Assembly (NCBI GenBank): GCA_947561395.2
Contig: OX387194.1
Location: forward strand, 11,952,048 to 12,016,047
DNA from: Buxus sempervirens
Taxonomy: Eukaryota > Streptophyta > Magnoliopsida > Buxales > Buxaceae
DNA: 64,000 nucleotides
Direction of reading: 5' to 3'
A program made the translations under genes and the position numbers. This document shows, in pieces, positions 32,330-43,146 of the stretch (position 1 is its first letter; each line of letters starts with the position of its first letter). The notes beneath the pieces are model-generated. The model saw nothing but the letters and a program-made list of their open reading frames with translations. It was not told the origin of the DNA and ran no database searches.

Positions 32330-34872
32330 TATGGAATGGCCTTTTCCGGGGTTTTGCTATGGGGGTTGCTTCTGTGGGCTTCTTAGGGACTTCTTACAAC
32401 TCATGTGGGCCCCTGAGAGGGCCCACATTGGTTCAGGTTTGGGGTTCACACCCTTTTGGCTTCCTTGGGGTCTCACAACAAAGGCAAGTAGATGGGCAAT
32501 GGTGCATGGAGGTGCTACCCTCCTTCTTCTCTTTAGTACCACAACAGCAGCAAGGGGGTGGGGGTCTTGGCATCCCTGCCCGGGTGCATCTATGCTTCTA
32601 ACCAAATGAATAAAACGTGGCAACACCAAGACTTTGTGCCCCACTACTTTAACATACACACATGCTTTGAATACATAGGGCTCCATGGGTTGAGGCTTGG
32701 GATGGTCATGGGCTTCCAAGCCTGCTGGGACAGCAGCAGGTGGCAAGTGTTTTGCTACTGTTCCCAGTGGCAACTGACTTGGATTTTGGGGAGCTCAATC
32801 AGCAAAGATGAGGTAGGAAAGGGTGCATGCTTTGACACTTAAAAACAGTAGATTACCAAGGGGGAAAGGGAGCCTGCCAATGCACATATCACCAGAAATT
32901 TAATGGGAAAGGAGGGGCTATTGGTGAACTTAAAACAGTGAGGTTGAAGGGGCTGGGTGGGTGTGTTAATGCATGACCAGGGGCCGCATGTAAATGGGTC
33001 AAGTAACACCTAAACAAAAGATGAGGATTCATGACAGTGGCTCGGTGGGCAGCAAGTTGTCACACAACAAAAAAAAGCAACTACTAAGCATCAAGAAAAT
33101 CTCTCACCCAAGGCTCAATAGGCCAGCCTATGCTCAAATATGCACTTGGAGGCATCTTGGGATTGGTGGATAAGCACCTGGTCATGCCCTTGGCTCCAAC
33201 AAGTACCATGCATGAGGCTATCATGCATGGAGGTAGTATGCCAGCAATGGGAGTGCTGCTGCTGTTTCCAGTAGTAGCTAAGGCGGGTCATGGCGTATAA
33301 AAAACAACAAGTTACTAAAAGGCAGAAGAGCATGCACTTCTATCTTGAGATACAAACAAAAAAAGTAAACAAGACATGTTGTAAGCTCATAATAGACAAA
33401 CAAAGGCATGCTGTGAACAGGGGGACAGAAATTGTGATGAGAGCTTTTAGATGTGAGTAATGGTGCTAAACAAGGGGCATGGACAGGGTGCTGCTATTGC
33501 TTCCAACAGCATGTTCATGTGGGTCACCATGGGTAGCCTTAGAGATAGGGATTACATCTGTACATAGTGCCTGGGGGGATCAAATATGCAAGCAAGTGGA
33601 CAAACCCCCTGGAACAACTGCTGTCCTGGGGTTTTGGTCATACTAAATCCAACAAGTGTAAAGGGGAGAATGAGCGTGGTTGTAGGGTGGCCTTAGGGTG
33701 TATGGGTACTAGAAAATGGGGGTAAGACAGCCATCAAGGTGGGTTGTAGTGCATGAATGCAGCTGGTAGCGATGCACTTGGATTCACCAAAAGAAATAAG
33801 ACAGCAAATAAAGAAGGTAGGGGGTGGGGGAGCATGTTAATCATTCAACACAGTGGCATAACAGCAAGGGGGAATGGGGAACATACATGTATGCATAGAA
33901 AAACCAAGGAATGAGGGGTTAGGGAGACATGCTGCAATTTCCGTAGATGATAGCATGTTAAACGAAGTTACTAAAGGGGAAATGGGGTGCTGCTGCTGCC
34001 GCCAACAGCAACCCCGGGAGTAACCCACAAGCTCACTAATTTAATAGAAAAGTAACACAAAAAGAAAGGTGAAGGAGGGGGATTTACAGGGAGTACATTG
34101 GATGAAACAAGAGAGGAACAGGCTCCTCTTAGAAATACTTAGAATAAGACCAAGAATAGCAACTTGTGAGTGCTAAATATGTGTAAAAGAAAGAACTCTC
34201 GTGCTCCCACGAACACAGACGTGGACACCTTACCTTGGTAGGTCTTTGTGACATGAAAAATAGAGCAAATGCATGCTTGAACTATCATGGAAATGAGTTC
34301 ATGCAAAGGAGGAAGACAAGCTTCGAAAAGACTCTAGAAAACTCTCATTTCAAGATATGTGCAACACAATGTTGTGAGGAAACTCACCTGGTAGTTCTTG
34401 CACTCCTAAGCAAGGTGGAGACCCCTCTTTGATGATGGACAGCAGCTGGAAAGTCCCTTGGTGCACACACTTTTCCCCAACAGCAACTAGGCACCCCTTT
34501 GTGTTAGTAGGAAGGTGGAGAAGAAGAAGAATGGAAGAGGTTTAATGATCTTGGGATGGAGTGGCGTTGGAAAGCTTCCTTGGGGGTTGTAGACACCTCC
34601 TTGGAGCTTGTACAAGAGCTGGAGTCTTCTTCTCCAGCAACCACAGCAACCAATCACCTTGGGTTAGGATAGATGAGTGAAGAAGAAGGAGAGAAGAGGA
34701 AATGAGAAGATAAAGTGGGGTGTTTGGGGGGCTAGGGAAGCAAAGGCAGCAGCAAGAGAGAAGGTTGGGGTGAGGGAGGGAAGTGGAAAAAGGAGCCAAT
34801 GGGAGCAAAGGGGGAGAGCTTTCACGCCAAGGGGGATGGGGAAGAAGAAGTGGGAAAAAGACAAAATGAAGC
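32330..34872. other. Long leader part of LTR D, no gene seen
   Basis: Transcribed (minus-strand) region between cassette 2 and the LTR E insertion. It has many poly-pyrimidine runs on the minus strand, short ORFs on both strands, and repeats of GCTGCTGCTG-type words with TGGCATGCATGA-like words. None of the ORFs has a recognisable domain. Confidence 0.5.
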
Positions 34873-35769
34873 TGTCAGCACCTCATTTTTGCACCTCGAA
34901 AAATGAAGAATAAAATAATAATTGAAAAAGTCAAAATCCAAGGGGTCAAAAAGTTGACTTTTTGATCAGGTGCAAATTGGCAACCAAACTTCATACCATT
35001 GGAAAGTGGACTTCGATACGATTCTAACGCAACTGAGTTTGCTCAAATCGGAGTCCGAATAAAGAAGTTATGGGCTGGTCAAATCTGGAAATAGCAGAAA
35101 TCGGCTTTCTGCAAAACTCCAAATTAGCTGCTCAATTGGATATCAGCAGAAAGAGCACATCGACACGATTCCAACGCAACTGAGTTTGCTGGAATCGGAG
35201 TCCCAGATAGAGAGATATGAGCAAAATTGGCTTCGGGACGCGACTTTGCGCTTATGCTAAAAAAGCCGAGTTTGCTGCTAAATTCTAGTTCAATGGATAG
35301 AGTATCTCAAGCTGATTCCAATGACACTAATTTTGCTGAAATCGGATATCAGATGGCAAAAATATGAGTAGTCAAAATTTCGGAAAAATCTACACACGTG
35401 GCAAGGTTGAAGAAAGGACATCAAATAAAAAATCTAATAATAAAATAATATTATATGATAAATATCTATTGACCAAATTAAATAAATAAATAATTTGAAG
35501 ACACATGTGTGTCTTCAACAAAAATCAAGGGAATAAAATATTATTAAATCAAGCAATTTAAATAAATATAAAATAAAACAAAATGAAAAAACTAATAAAA
35601 AATTTTGAATTTTGGCTCATGGGAATACGTGTCCCCATGAGCTCATGGATGACCTCAAGGGGAGGGGGGGGGGGACATGTGTCATCCAATGAGCCAAATT
35701 TTTGTAACCGAAAATTTGATTTAAAATTTAGTGACCAAAATTTAAATTAAATTTCAGTTCATTTTTTTG

Positions 35770-35778
35770 TATAAATAG
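35770..35778 (+). promoter_or_regulatory. TATA box of LTR E
   Basis: TATAAATAG followed by GGGGGTCCATCCCCATTCTC, closely matching LTR B after its weaker TATA element. Confidence 0.7.
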
Positions 35779-36639
35779 GGGGTCCATCCCCATTCTCACC
35801 ACGGGTGGACCCCCTCTCCTCCCTCTCTCCTCTCTCCCTTTCCAAACCACTCTCTTCTCTCCCTTTCTAGGTCTTTGACCCCTCTTAAACCCTGCTACAA
35901 CCAACTCTTGTCAAACCCAAACCTCTTATTTTCTTGCAAACCCAAAGTAGGCTTAGATACCCCCCTCTTGTGCTCAAGAAAGAGCCGTTACGCTGGCCGA
36001 AATCCCATTTTAAATCCTTCCAAAAGCCCCCAGACTCTGTCCAAGTGTATCAAAATTCTCTCCAACTTCTTCCTTTCAATCACAAACCCGAAGGAGGTTT
36101 TTTTGAGATCTTTCTCTTGAGCTTGGAGAGAAGCCGTTACGCTGCCGGAAAAATCTCCAAGGGATTCCACACCTTCAAGCATTCCCTAGGTAAGCTTTCT
36201 GGTAAGTTGTACTATATATAAGTGAATAAAGTTGTGATTCAAGAATATTACTTATTTCTATTCCACGTTGTCTTTTTATACTAACACTTGATCTTGATTA
36301 TCTTTCATCTTCCCTTCACATGAGAAACACCTCATGGTAAGGAGGTGCTGTCCGCTTAATTACAAAAGCAAATTGAAGCATACTTGAAGGGTTGCCTTTA
36401 TCATGTCCGAATTATTAAAAAGGGAGCTTGTTCCCCTCCTCCTTTAAGTTCTAATGTACCCCATTAAATCCCCCAAATCCCTTCTTTATTTCGTTTTTTT
36501 TATGCTTCTTGATGATGATTTGATAAGCAGGTGGTCAAATAAGGTCTTTCTTCAAAGTTGCTCACCACTATGGGCCCATACAGGGGCCCACACAAAACCT
36601 AAAAACTACCAAAAAATCAGTTTTCTGTAAAAAATAAGT

Positions 36640-36788
36640 TTTTGACCCTTAACCGAAAACACAGGTCGGTTAAACTCATTTTTAAGTTTTACCAAAATTA
36701 AATCTCGGTTAAGGCTGATTATAGCTTAACCGAAATTTAATTTCGGTTAAACTAAAAAATTGGTATAACCGAAATTAAATTTCGGTTA
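36640..36788. repeat. Palindrome cassette 2 of LTR E
   Basis: Palindromes at 36726-36750 (TTAACCGAAAT / ATTTCGGTTAA) and 36766-36788 (TAACCGAAAT / ATTTCGGTTA), plus a looser CGGTTAA pair before them. Cassette 1 upstream of the TATA box (about 35703-35760) holds GTAACCGAAAATTT with decayed partners. Confidence 0.85.
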
Positions 36789-37382
36789 CACCCTGTAAAT
36801 TCCAAAAACCCCCTTTTCAACTCTTTTTGTGAATTCTAATCTCTTATGTTTCAAACCAAATGAATTTTAGACAATTAAATAACCAAATCCAAAAAGGGTT
36901 ATCCAACGTAACTCTAAATGGGAATTGGGCTTGCCTTAAGCCCAACTTGGTATCCAATGGACCTTCCAACGAGGCCCACACCCAACTCATTTTACTGAAA
37001 GGCTAAAAAAGATAAAATCAATTAAAATAAAGGGAACTATACCTCCAATGGTCCCCACTCAGACCAAACAAACAAGCATGCTGGATTAGGAACAGGGTGA
37101 GACTGAGTTGACTTAGAACCAGGGAAACCCATGGGACCCGTCAGATCGATGGGGCGGACTGGGGTGTCTTCGGACTTCCCTGGACCGTAACCGAGAACTT
37201 ACCCAGAAAACTCTAATAAAGCCGTAGACCAGTCATAATAGACCCGGATAGGAACCCTGTGTCTGCCTGCACCTCTCAGGCAGTGGCGACTCCCGAAACC
37301 TCCCGAGGCACGCACTCTCACGTGCGCCTCCGTGCGGCGACATGCGCACAGAATCCAACCCCCTTAAAGAGCTTGCTACTGG

Positions 37383-37394
37383 CTTTTTATATAG
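37383..37394 (-). promoter_or_regulatory. TATA box of LTR D
   Basis: Minus strand CTATATAAAAAG. LTR E is inserted about 30 bp downstream, at the expected transcription start. Confidence 0.65.
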
Positions 37395-37402
37395 AAAAAA
37401 TT

Positions 37403-37648
37403 GTATCCGACCATATAGGTCGGATACACTACCTCCTTAGTGTATCCGACCTATATGGTCGAATACACTAGGTTCCATTTGTATCCGATATTAAATATCG
37501 GATACAAAACATAATAAGTTGAAAATTTAATGCCGCCGTGAATTTGTCGGGGAATCGGCGCGAATCTCGATGGCGGATCTCTTTGTATCCGATGAATAGT
37601 GTCGGATACACACAAAAGTATGTGTATCTGACATATTTAGTCGTATAC
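37403..37648. repeat. Palindrome cassette 1 of LTR D, upstream of the TATA box
   Basis: Five 25-bp palindromes at 37403-37427, 37442-37466, 37481-37505, 37585-37609 and 37624-37648. All begin GTATC(C/T)GA and end with the near-complement (TCGGATAC or a one-base variant); centres differ. Constant length with variable centres suggests selection on the fold or on ongoing copying. Confidence 0.93.
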
Positions 37649-38228
37649 AAATCAAAAAATTACAGATTTGCCCTCAACTTGACTGATTTGACCGATTTGA
37701 CACTTTTGGATATCTGTAGATTGCCCCCTGCGAATTTTGGTTTAGTCCCTGAGATTTTTAGCAACTTTTGATATTTGAGATTTAGTCCCTGAGATATTTT
37801 CCTGCGTTTCTTGCCATGTGCGCAGTTTCTGCGCCACGTGTGCAGTTCTGGGTTTTGCTATCTTGAAACTTTGACAGCTCATATCTCCTTCATCTGGACT
37901 CCGATTTGAGCAACTTAGTTGCATTAGAACCGTATCGGAGCCCTCTATCCAATGACATAGGGCTAAGCACCTAGCTCGGGGCTCGGCAAAAAGTCAACTT
38001 TCGGCTCATCCTCAAGTTTGACTGGCCCATAGATCCTTCATCCGAATTCCGATTCCAGTAAACTCAGTTGCGTTGGAACCGTGTTGAGATTCTCTATCCA
38101 TTGAGATAAAGCAAGGTGGCCAATTTTCATTTGATCAAAAGGTCAATTTTTGACCCCTCAGGGTTTGACTTTTTAGCTGGATTTTGCATTTCCGGCTCCT
38201 CCGAGAGCGCAAAAATGAGGTGCTTACA

Positions 38229-38570
38229 AATACGATTTGCAAGTGTTGTAGAAGAAACGGGTCTAGTCGTAAAACCAAAGACTCAAGGGGCAGAAAAGGA
38301 AATCCGGACTTGAAACCACGTCAATTGCACTGCTCAATGGAAAAAATGATGGAAAGCAATACCGGAAACCACTTCTGACACCTTGAACGGGGTAAAATGA
38401 AAAGACGGCTCAATCTTCCAAAAATCGCCTCCAAATCGCGTTAATCAACTCAAATCACCTCGATCCCCCCAATATACCATGCATAACAACTTTTTGCCAA
38501 GTAATTTATTTTGAATATGTGGAGTTCAAACTTTGCTTCTATCGTGACTTCAGAATTTATGTTCTCTCTC
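38229..38570 (-). other. LINE piece 7: 5' end of the element
   Basis: Non-coding LINE leader following LTR D. The boundary with the resumed copia-2 5' LTR is not sharp; LTR similarity is clear from about 38590 (TTTCTTGTATGCCTTTG). Confidence 0.55.
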
Positions 38571-38574
38571 TCCA

Positions 38575-38660
38575 ATTGTCTTTGTTAGTTACTTTCTTGT
38601 ATGCCTTTGTAACTGGTTGTTGCTGAAAATCAGTCCTTTAAGAAATATTAATTATTAACA
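38575..38660 (+). repeat. copia-2 5' LTR, last part
   Basis: Matches the end of the 3' LTR at 47775-47856, including AATATCAGTCCTTTAAGAAA (here AAAATCAGTCC...). It ends TTAACA, where the 3' copy ends TTAAAA. The left limit is approximate. Confidence 0.8.
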
Positions 38661-38785
38661 ATCTTAAAGCCTTTTAGATTCTACTATTCTGTTAGTGTAT
38701 ACTTTGTTGTAGGTTCTATTCTCTGATTTGTTTCTACGTATTCTGTCAGCATACAAAATTCTGTTTGGTTTGTCTAGCTTAATTT

Positions 38786-41700
38786 GTGATGTATTCCTCT
38801 AAGTCAATTATCCCATTTGTTCCCTCCACTATTGATCTCACAAAGGTTGAACCCTTGACTGGGGACAACTTTAAGAGATGGAAACAAAAATTTTCATATA
38901 TGTTTGAGACCTTGGAAATCTTCTTTGTGCTTTCAACTCCTAAACCCGAGGCCACTTCTGATGGATCTGAATCCACAACTCTGAACTCTTGGCTAAATGT
39001 AGACCAGATGTGCAAGCATTACTTGCTAAATGTATTATCCAATGACCTTTATGACCTATATTATGGTTATGAGTTTGCCAAGGATGCGTGGGAAGCTCTG
39101 CACAAGAAGTATGTAACCGAGGATGCCGAGGTCAAAAAGGTTGGCATAGGGAAATTCCTAGAATTTGTTATGGTTGATGGGAAGTCTATATCAGACCAAA
39201 TTAATGAGTTTCAGAAGACCGTTAGGGACCTTACCAATGAGGGAATTATTTTTCCAGAACCCTTTGTGACAGGAGCTCTTATTGAGAAACTGCCTCCCTC
39301 TTAGAAGGTCTACAAGACCAACCAGAAACACAAGAGAAAAGATATGTCCCTGGAAGAACTAATTGTGCATATCAGGATAGAGGAACAAGCCTAGATCAGA
39401 AAGAAGACCCAAAAACCCAATTCCTTAATTCTAGTCAGCAAAGCCAACATGGTTGAGGATGGTTCTAGGAAAAAGAGAAGACGGTATTCTCGAAAACCTA
39501 CAAAACCAGAATTTAAGAGAGACTCAAGGAAAAAAGGGAATTGCTTTGTCTGTGGCAAGCCAGGCCACCATGTTGCTCAGTGCAAACACAAGAAGGGCAA
39601 AGACAAAACCCAAGTTAATCTTACTAAGACTGATGTAATTGTGGTTATTATTTCAAAAGTTAATCTGATTAGCAACCCCAAGGAGTGGGTAGTGGACACG
39701 GGTGCCACCAAGAATATTTGTGGAGATCGTGCTATTTTCACGTCCTACCAGCCCATGGAAGAGGGTGAGTAGGTGTACCTGGCAAATTCTCGTACTTCTT
39801 CAGTTTCTGGAAAGGGAAATGTGCAGATAAAGCTCACTTCTGGGAAGTAGTTGGCTTTGAATGATGTGTTGCATGTACTAGGCATAAGAAAGAATCTAGT
39901 GTCAGGGTACTTGTTGAACAAGGCTGGAATTAGATTAGTGTTTGAAGGGGATAAGCTAATTCTGTCTAGGAATAGGGTTTTCTTAGGAAAAGGTTATTGT
40001 AACCATGATCTTTTTGTTCTGAACATCTCTGATGAAATAAATGAAGTCTCTAGTTCTGCTTATATTGAATATCTTTCTTTGTGGCATTCTAGATTAGGAC
40101 ATGCAAATATTTCTTATATCAAAAGAATGTATAGTGTAGGCTTAATTAAAAATATATCAAATAATAATTTTGAAAAATGTAAATGCTGTTCTGATGCAAA
40201 ATTTACTAATAAATCACATAAATCAGTAACTAGAGAAATAGAACTCTTAAGTCTTATTCATAGTGATCTAGGTGATATGAAAGTACCATGTCTAGAGGAG
40301 GTAATAAATATTTTATTACTTTCATAGATGATTTTAATAGGTATACAAAAATTTATTTACTAAAAAGCAAAGATGAAGCTAAACAAGCATTTATAAAATA
40401 TAAAATGAAATAGAAAATCAGCTTGATAGGAAAATTAAAAGACGTAGGACTGATAGGGGTGGAGAGTATGCCTCAAACCCCTTTCAGAAATTTTGTGAAG
40501 AAAATGGCATAATCCATGAGGTCACTGCTCCATACTCCCTAGAGTCAAATGGAGTGGTTGAGAGGAAGAACATAACCCTTAAGGAGATGATGAACTCCAT
40601 GTTGATTGGTTATGGTTCACCCTCAAACTTGTGGGGGAGGCAATCTTATCTGCCTGTTTTATTACAATAGGATACCCCACAAGAAGAATGGAAAGACCCT
40701 TTATGAACTTTGGAAATGGCACATTCCCAACCTTAGTTGGGGTTGCTTGGCTAAGGTAGGTCTTCCAGAAATTAAAAGAAAGAGGATTGGTTCTAAGACC
40801 ATAGATTGTGTATTTATAGGATATGCTGAACACAGTGCTGCCTATAGATTTCTTGTTTTAAGAACTGTTGATGATAATATAGTGTCTGCTAATTCTATAA
40901 TAGAGTCTAGAGATGCGGACTTTTTTTAGCCTATTTTCCCTCTTGGACCAAAGTCTGTGAGAGGTTCAGATGTGGCTTCTTCAAGCCAACCTAGAGAAGA
41001 AAATCCTGAACTTGTTCCTCAACCTGAAATAGAACCAAGAAGTAAAAGACCTAGAAAAGCCACTAACCTAGGTGATGACTTTTATACCTTCTTGATTGAT
41101 GGTGACCTTGTAACCTATGATGAGGCTATGTCTTCTCCAAATACAGTATTCTAGAGAGAAGCCATTAATAGTGAGTTGGATTCCATTATGGCTAATCATA
41201 CCTGGGAATTGGTTGATTTGCCACCTAGAAACAAACCCATAGGTTGCAAATGGTTTTTTAAAAAGAAACTTAAAACTAATGGTTCAATAGATAAATATAA
41301 AGCTAGATTGGTGGCTAAGGGATTTAGTCAAAAGAAAGAAGTTGATTATTTTGATACATATGCACCAGTAGCTAGAATTACAACAATCAGAATTTTAATA
41401 GCCTTAGCTTCTGTTAATAATTTAGTAATTCACCAAATGGATGTAAAAACTGCATTTTTAAATGGTGAATTAAAAGAAGAAATTTATATGAAACAACTTG
41501 AAGGATTTATAGCACCAGGTAAAGAAAATAAAGTATGTAGGCTAGTTAAATCCTTATATGGTCTAAAACAAGCACCTAAACAGTGGCATGAGAGATTTGA
41601 CAATGTGCTTGTTGAAAATGGATTTCATATAAATGATTTTAATAGGTGTGTATATTCTAAATTTAATAATAATATTGGTGTGATTATATGTTTCTTCTAA

Positions 41701-42589
41701 ATTTGATATGAAGGATTTAGGAGAAGCTGATGTCATTTTAGGCATCAAAATCATTAGGGAGTCGGGTAGTATTACATTATCCCAATCACACTATGTAGAG
41801 AAAATCTTATGGAAGTTTTGATACTTTGATTCTGATCCTTTGTCCTTACCTTATGATGCTAGCATACATCTAAAGAAGCACACTGGTGAGAGTGTCTCAC
41901 AAATACAGTTTACTAGAGTGATTGGCTCCTTAATGTATTTGATGAACTGCACCAGACCTAATATTGCATATGCTGTAGGAAAACTGAGTAGATACACCCA
42001 TTGTCCCAACTATGAGTACTGGAGTGCATTAGTTAGAGTGTTGAGGTACCTAAAGGGTACAATCCATTATGGAATATACTACTCACAATACCCTACAGTC
42101 TTGGAGGGCTATTGTGATGTCAACTGGGTGGCTGAGCATGATGAGTCTAACTCTACAAGTAGCTTTGTTTTTACCTTATAAGGTGGGGCTGTTTCATGGA
42201 AATCATGTAAACAGTCTTGTAATGCTAAATCCACCATGGAATCTGAGTTTGTAGCTTTAGAGCTAGCTGGCGAAGAGGCAAAGTGGTTAAGAAACCTTCT
42301 GCATGATATCCCTTTATGGACGAGACCTACACCTCCTATTACCATTCTGTGTGATAGCCAGGCAACAATAGCAAAAACCCAAAATAAAATTTACAATGGT
42401 AAAAAGAGACATATAAGATTGAGGCATAATATTATTAGACAATTACTCAGTGATGGAATAATTGCATTGACATATGTGAGGTCGGGTGGAAATTTAGTAG
42501 ATCCCTTGATAAAGCCTCTGAGCAAGAAGTTCGTAATTAGTACATCCAAGGGGATGGATCTAAAGCCTATGGAAATGAACAACCCGTGA
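38786..42589 (+). pseudogene. copia-2 gag-pol polyprotein remnant
   Basis: Domains in order. Gag (VEPLTGDNFKRWKQKFSYMF, 38786-39304), CCHC knuckle (CFVCGKPGHHVAQC, about 39543), protease (WVVDTGATKNICGD). Pre-integrase (LWHSRLGHANISYIKRMYSV) and integrase (LIHSDLGDMK; SNGVVERKN at about 40550). RT (IHQMDVKTAFLNGELKEEIY) and RNase H (EGYCDVNWVAEHDESNS; TMESEFVALELAGEEAKWL). Many in-frame stops, such as TAG at 39302-39304, at about 39770, 39849, 40927 and 41152, plus frameshifts near 40330 and 41690, disable it. The 5' LTR promoter is split by the LINE. Confidence 0.9.
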
Positions 42590-43146
42590 TGGAAACCCAA
42601 CCTACATGAATGGCGATCCCAGGAAGTAGGTTCAATGGGAAGAACAAGTTACCTAAGTTGTTTGTAAAGCACTACACATTATTTATTTTGTGAGAAACCT
42701 ATCCCTATGATGTAAGTAGTGCAAATTGCAACGTATGTGAGGTTGAGTTATTAAACTCTTAATAATTTTCATATCCTTTCTAGGTGGTGTGTTTTAGTTG
42801 TGGTTTGCACACTTGATGAAAATTACCTATGTGAGTGTAGAGGTGGAGCCGCCTTTGTTGAGAATTGGGCTAATTCTCTAGAGTGCTTACGAGACTAACA
42901 GGAGCATGGCTGTATAGGCACCAACCCGATTAGAACCCAAAGGCGTATCCTAGTATGTGGACTACAAAAATAGTTGGTTCACATTAAAGAGATCAGGTTT
43001 AAGAATTTTTTCCATCGGGTCTCTGTGAAACCTATTCTGTAAGTTCTAAGTATCAGTTCAAGTTCAAAAGACACCGGCATTAATACAACATTAGAATTTT
43101 AGTCACTCTATCTATTCTCATAAATTTTGAGCCCTGTGGAGGGAAT
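42590..43146 (+). other. copia-2 3' untranslated part and polypurine tract
   Basis: Non-coding sequence between the RNase H end and the 3' LTR. It finishes with the purine-rich GTGGAGGGAAT directly before TGTTGTG at 43147. Confidence 0.7.

Larger units (their letters stand above)
34873..37350 (+). mobile_element. Solo LTR E, inserted near the transcription start of LTR D
   Basis: 2478 bp, starts TGTCAGCACCTCATTTTTGC and ends CATGCGCACA. Flanks GAAGC (34868-34872) and GAATC (37351-37355) agree at four of five bases. TATA box TATAAATAG at 35770-35778, C/T-rich leader after it, U3 repeats with CGATTCCAACGCAACTGAG, and the conserved block GTGTCTGCCTGCACCTCTCA at about 37258. No internal domain. 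Confidence 0.88.
28773..38228 (-). mobile_element. Solo LTR D, interrupted by solo LTRs C and E
   Basis: Flanked by AATAC at 28768-28772 and 38229-38233. Its own sequence is TGTG (28773-28776), 31187-34872 and 37351-38228, about 4.56 kb. Read on the minus strand it starts TGTAAGCACCTCATTTTTGC and ends CGCGCGCACA. LTR C inserted four bases inside its 3' terminus. LTR E inserted about 30 bp downstream of its TATA box (37394-37383, CTATATAAAAAG). The U3 carries the family GATTCC-type repeats and the inner end carries the GGTGCAGGCGGACACC block. The part 32330-34870 (transcribed leader) is unusually long with many GGGAAAGG-type runs; I see no gene there. Confidence 0.88.
1867..38570 (-). mobile_element. 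L1-type LINE (ORF1 + endonuclease/RT/RNase H), split into seven pieces
   Basis: A single non-LTR retrotransposon on the minus strand inserted in the copia-2 5' LTR. Pieces, 3' to 5': 1867-2227, 10083-11481, 17088-18528, 21411-22085, 26292-27933, 28672-28772 and 38229-about 38570. They add up to about 6 kb, normal for a plant L1. The poly-A tail is the T-rich run at about 1858-1886. Joins across copia-1 (AGAAC) and LTR A (CTTCC) restore an open reading frame when one duplication is removed. ORF1 and ORF2 now carry stops, so the copy is dead. The 5' limit near 38570 is approximate because the duplication of the LINE itself was not found. Confidence 0.85.

Noticed and set aside
31125-34913. Several 70-140-residue ORFs in LTR D
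   Set aside because: No domain, not conserved with the sister LTRs, and overlapping on opposite strands.
37403-37648. CRISPR-like array reading of the regularly sized palindromes
   Set aside because: Plant DNA, palindromes irregularly spaced, no spacers of constant length, located in an LTR.
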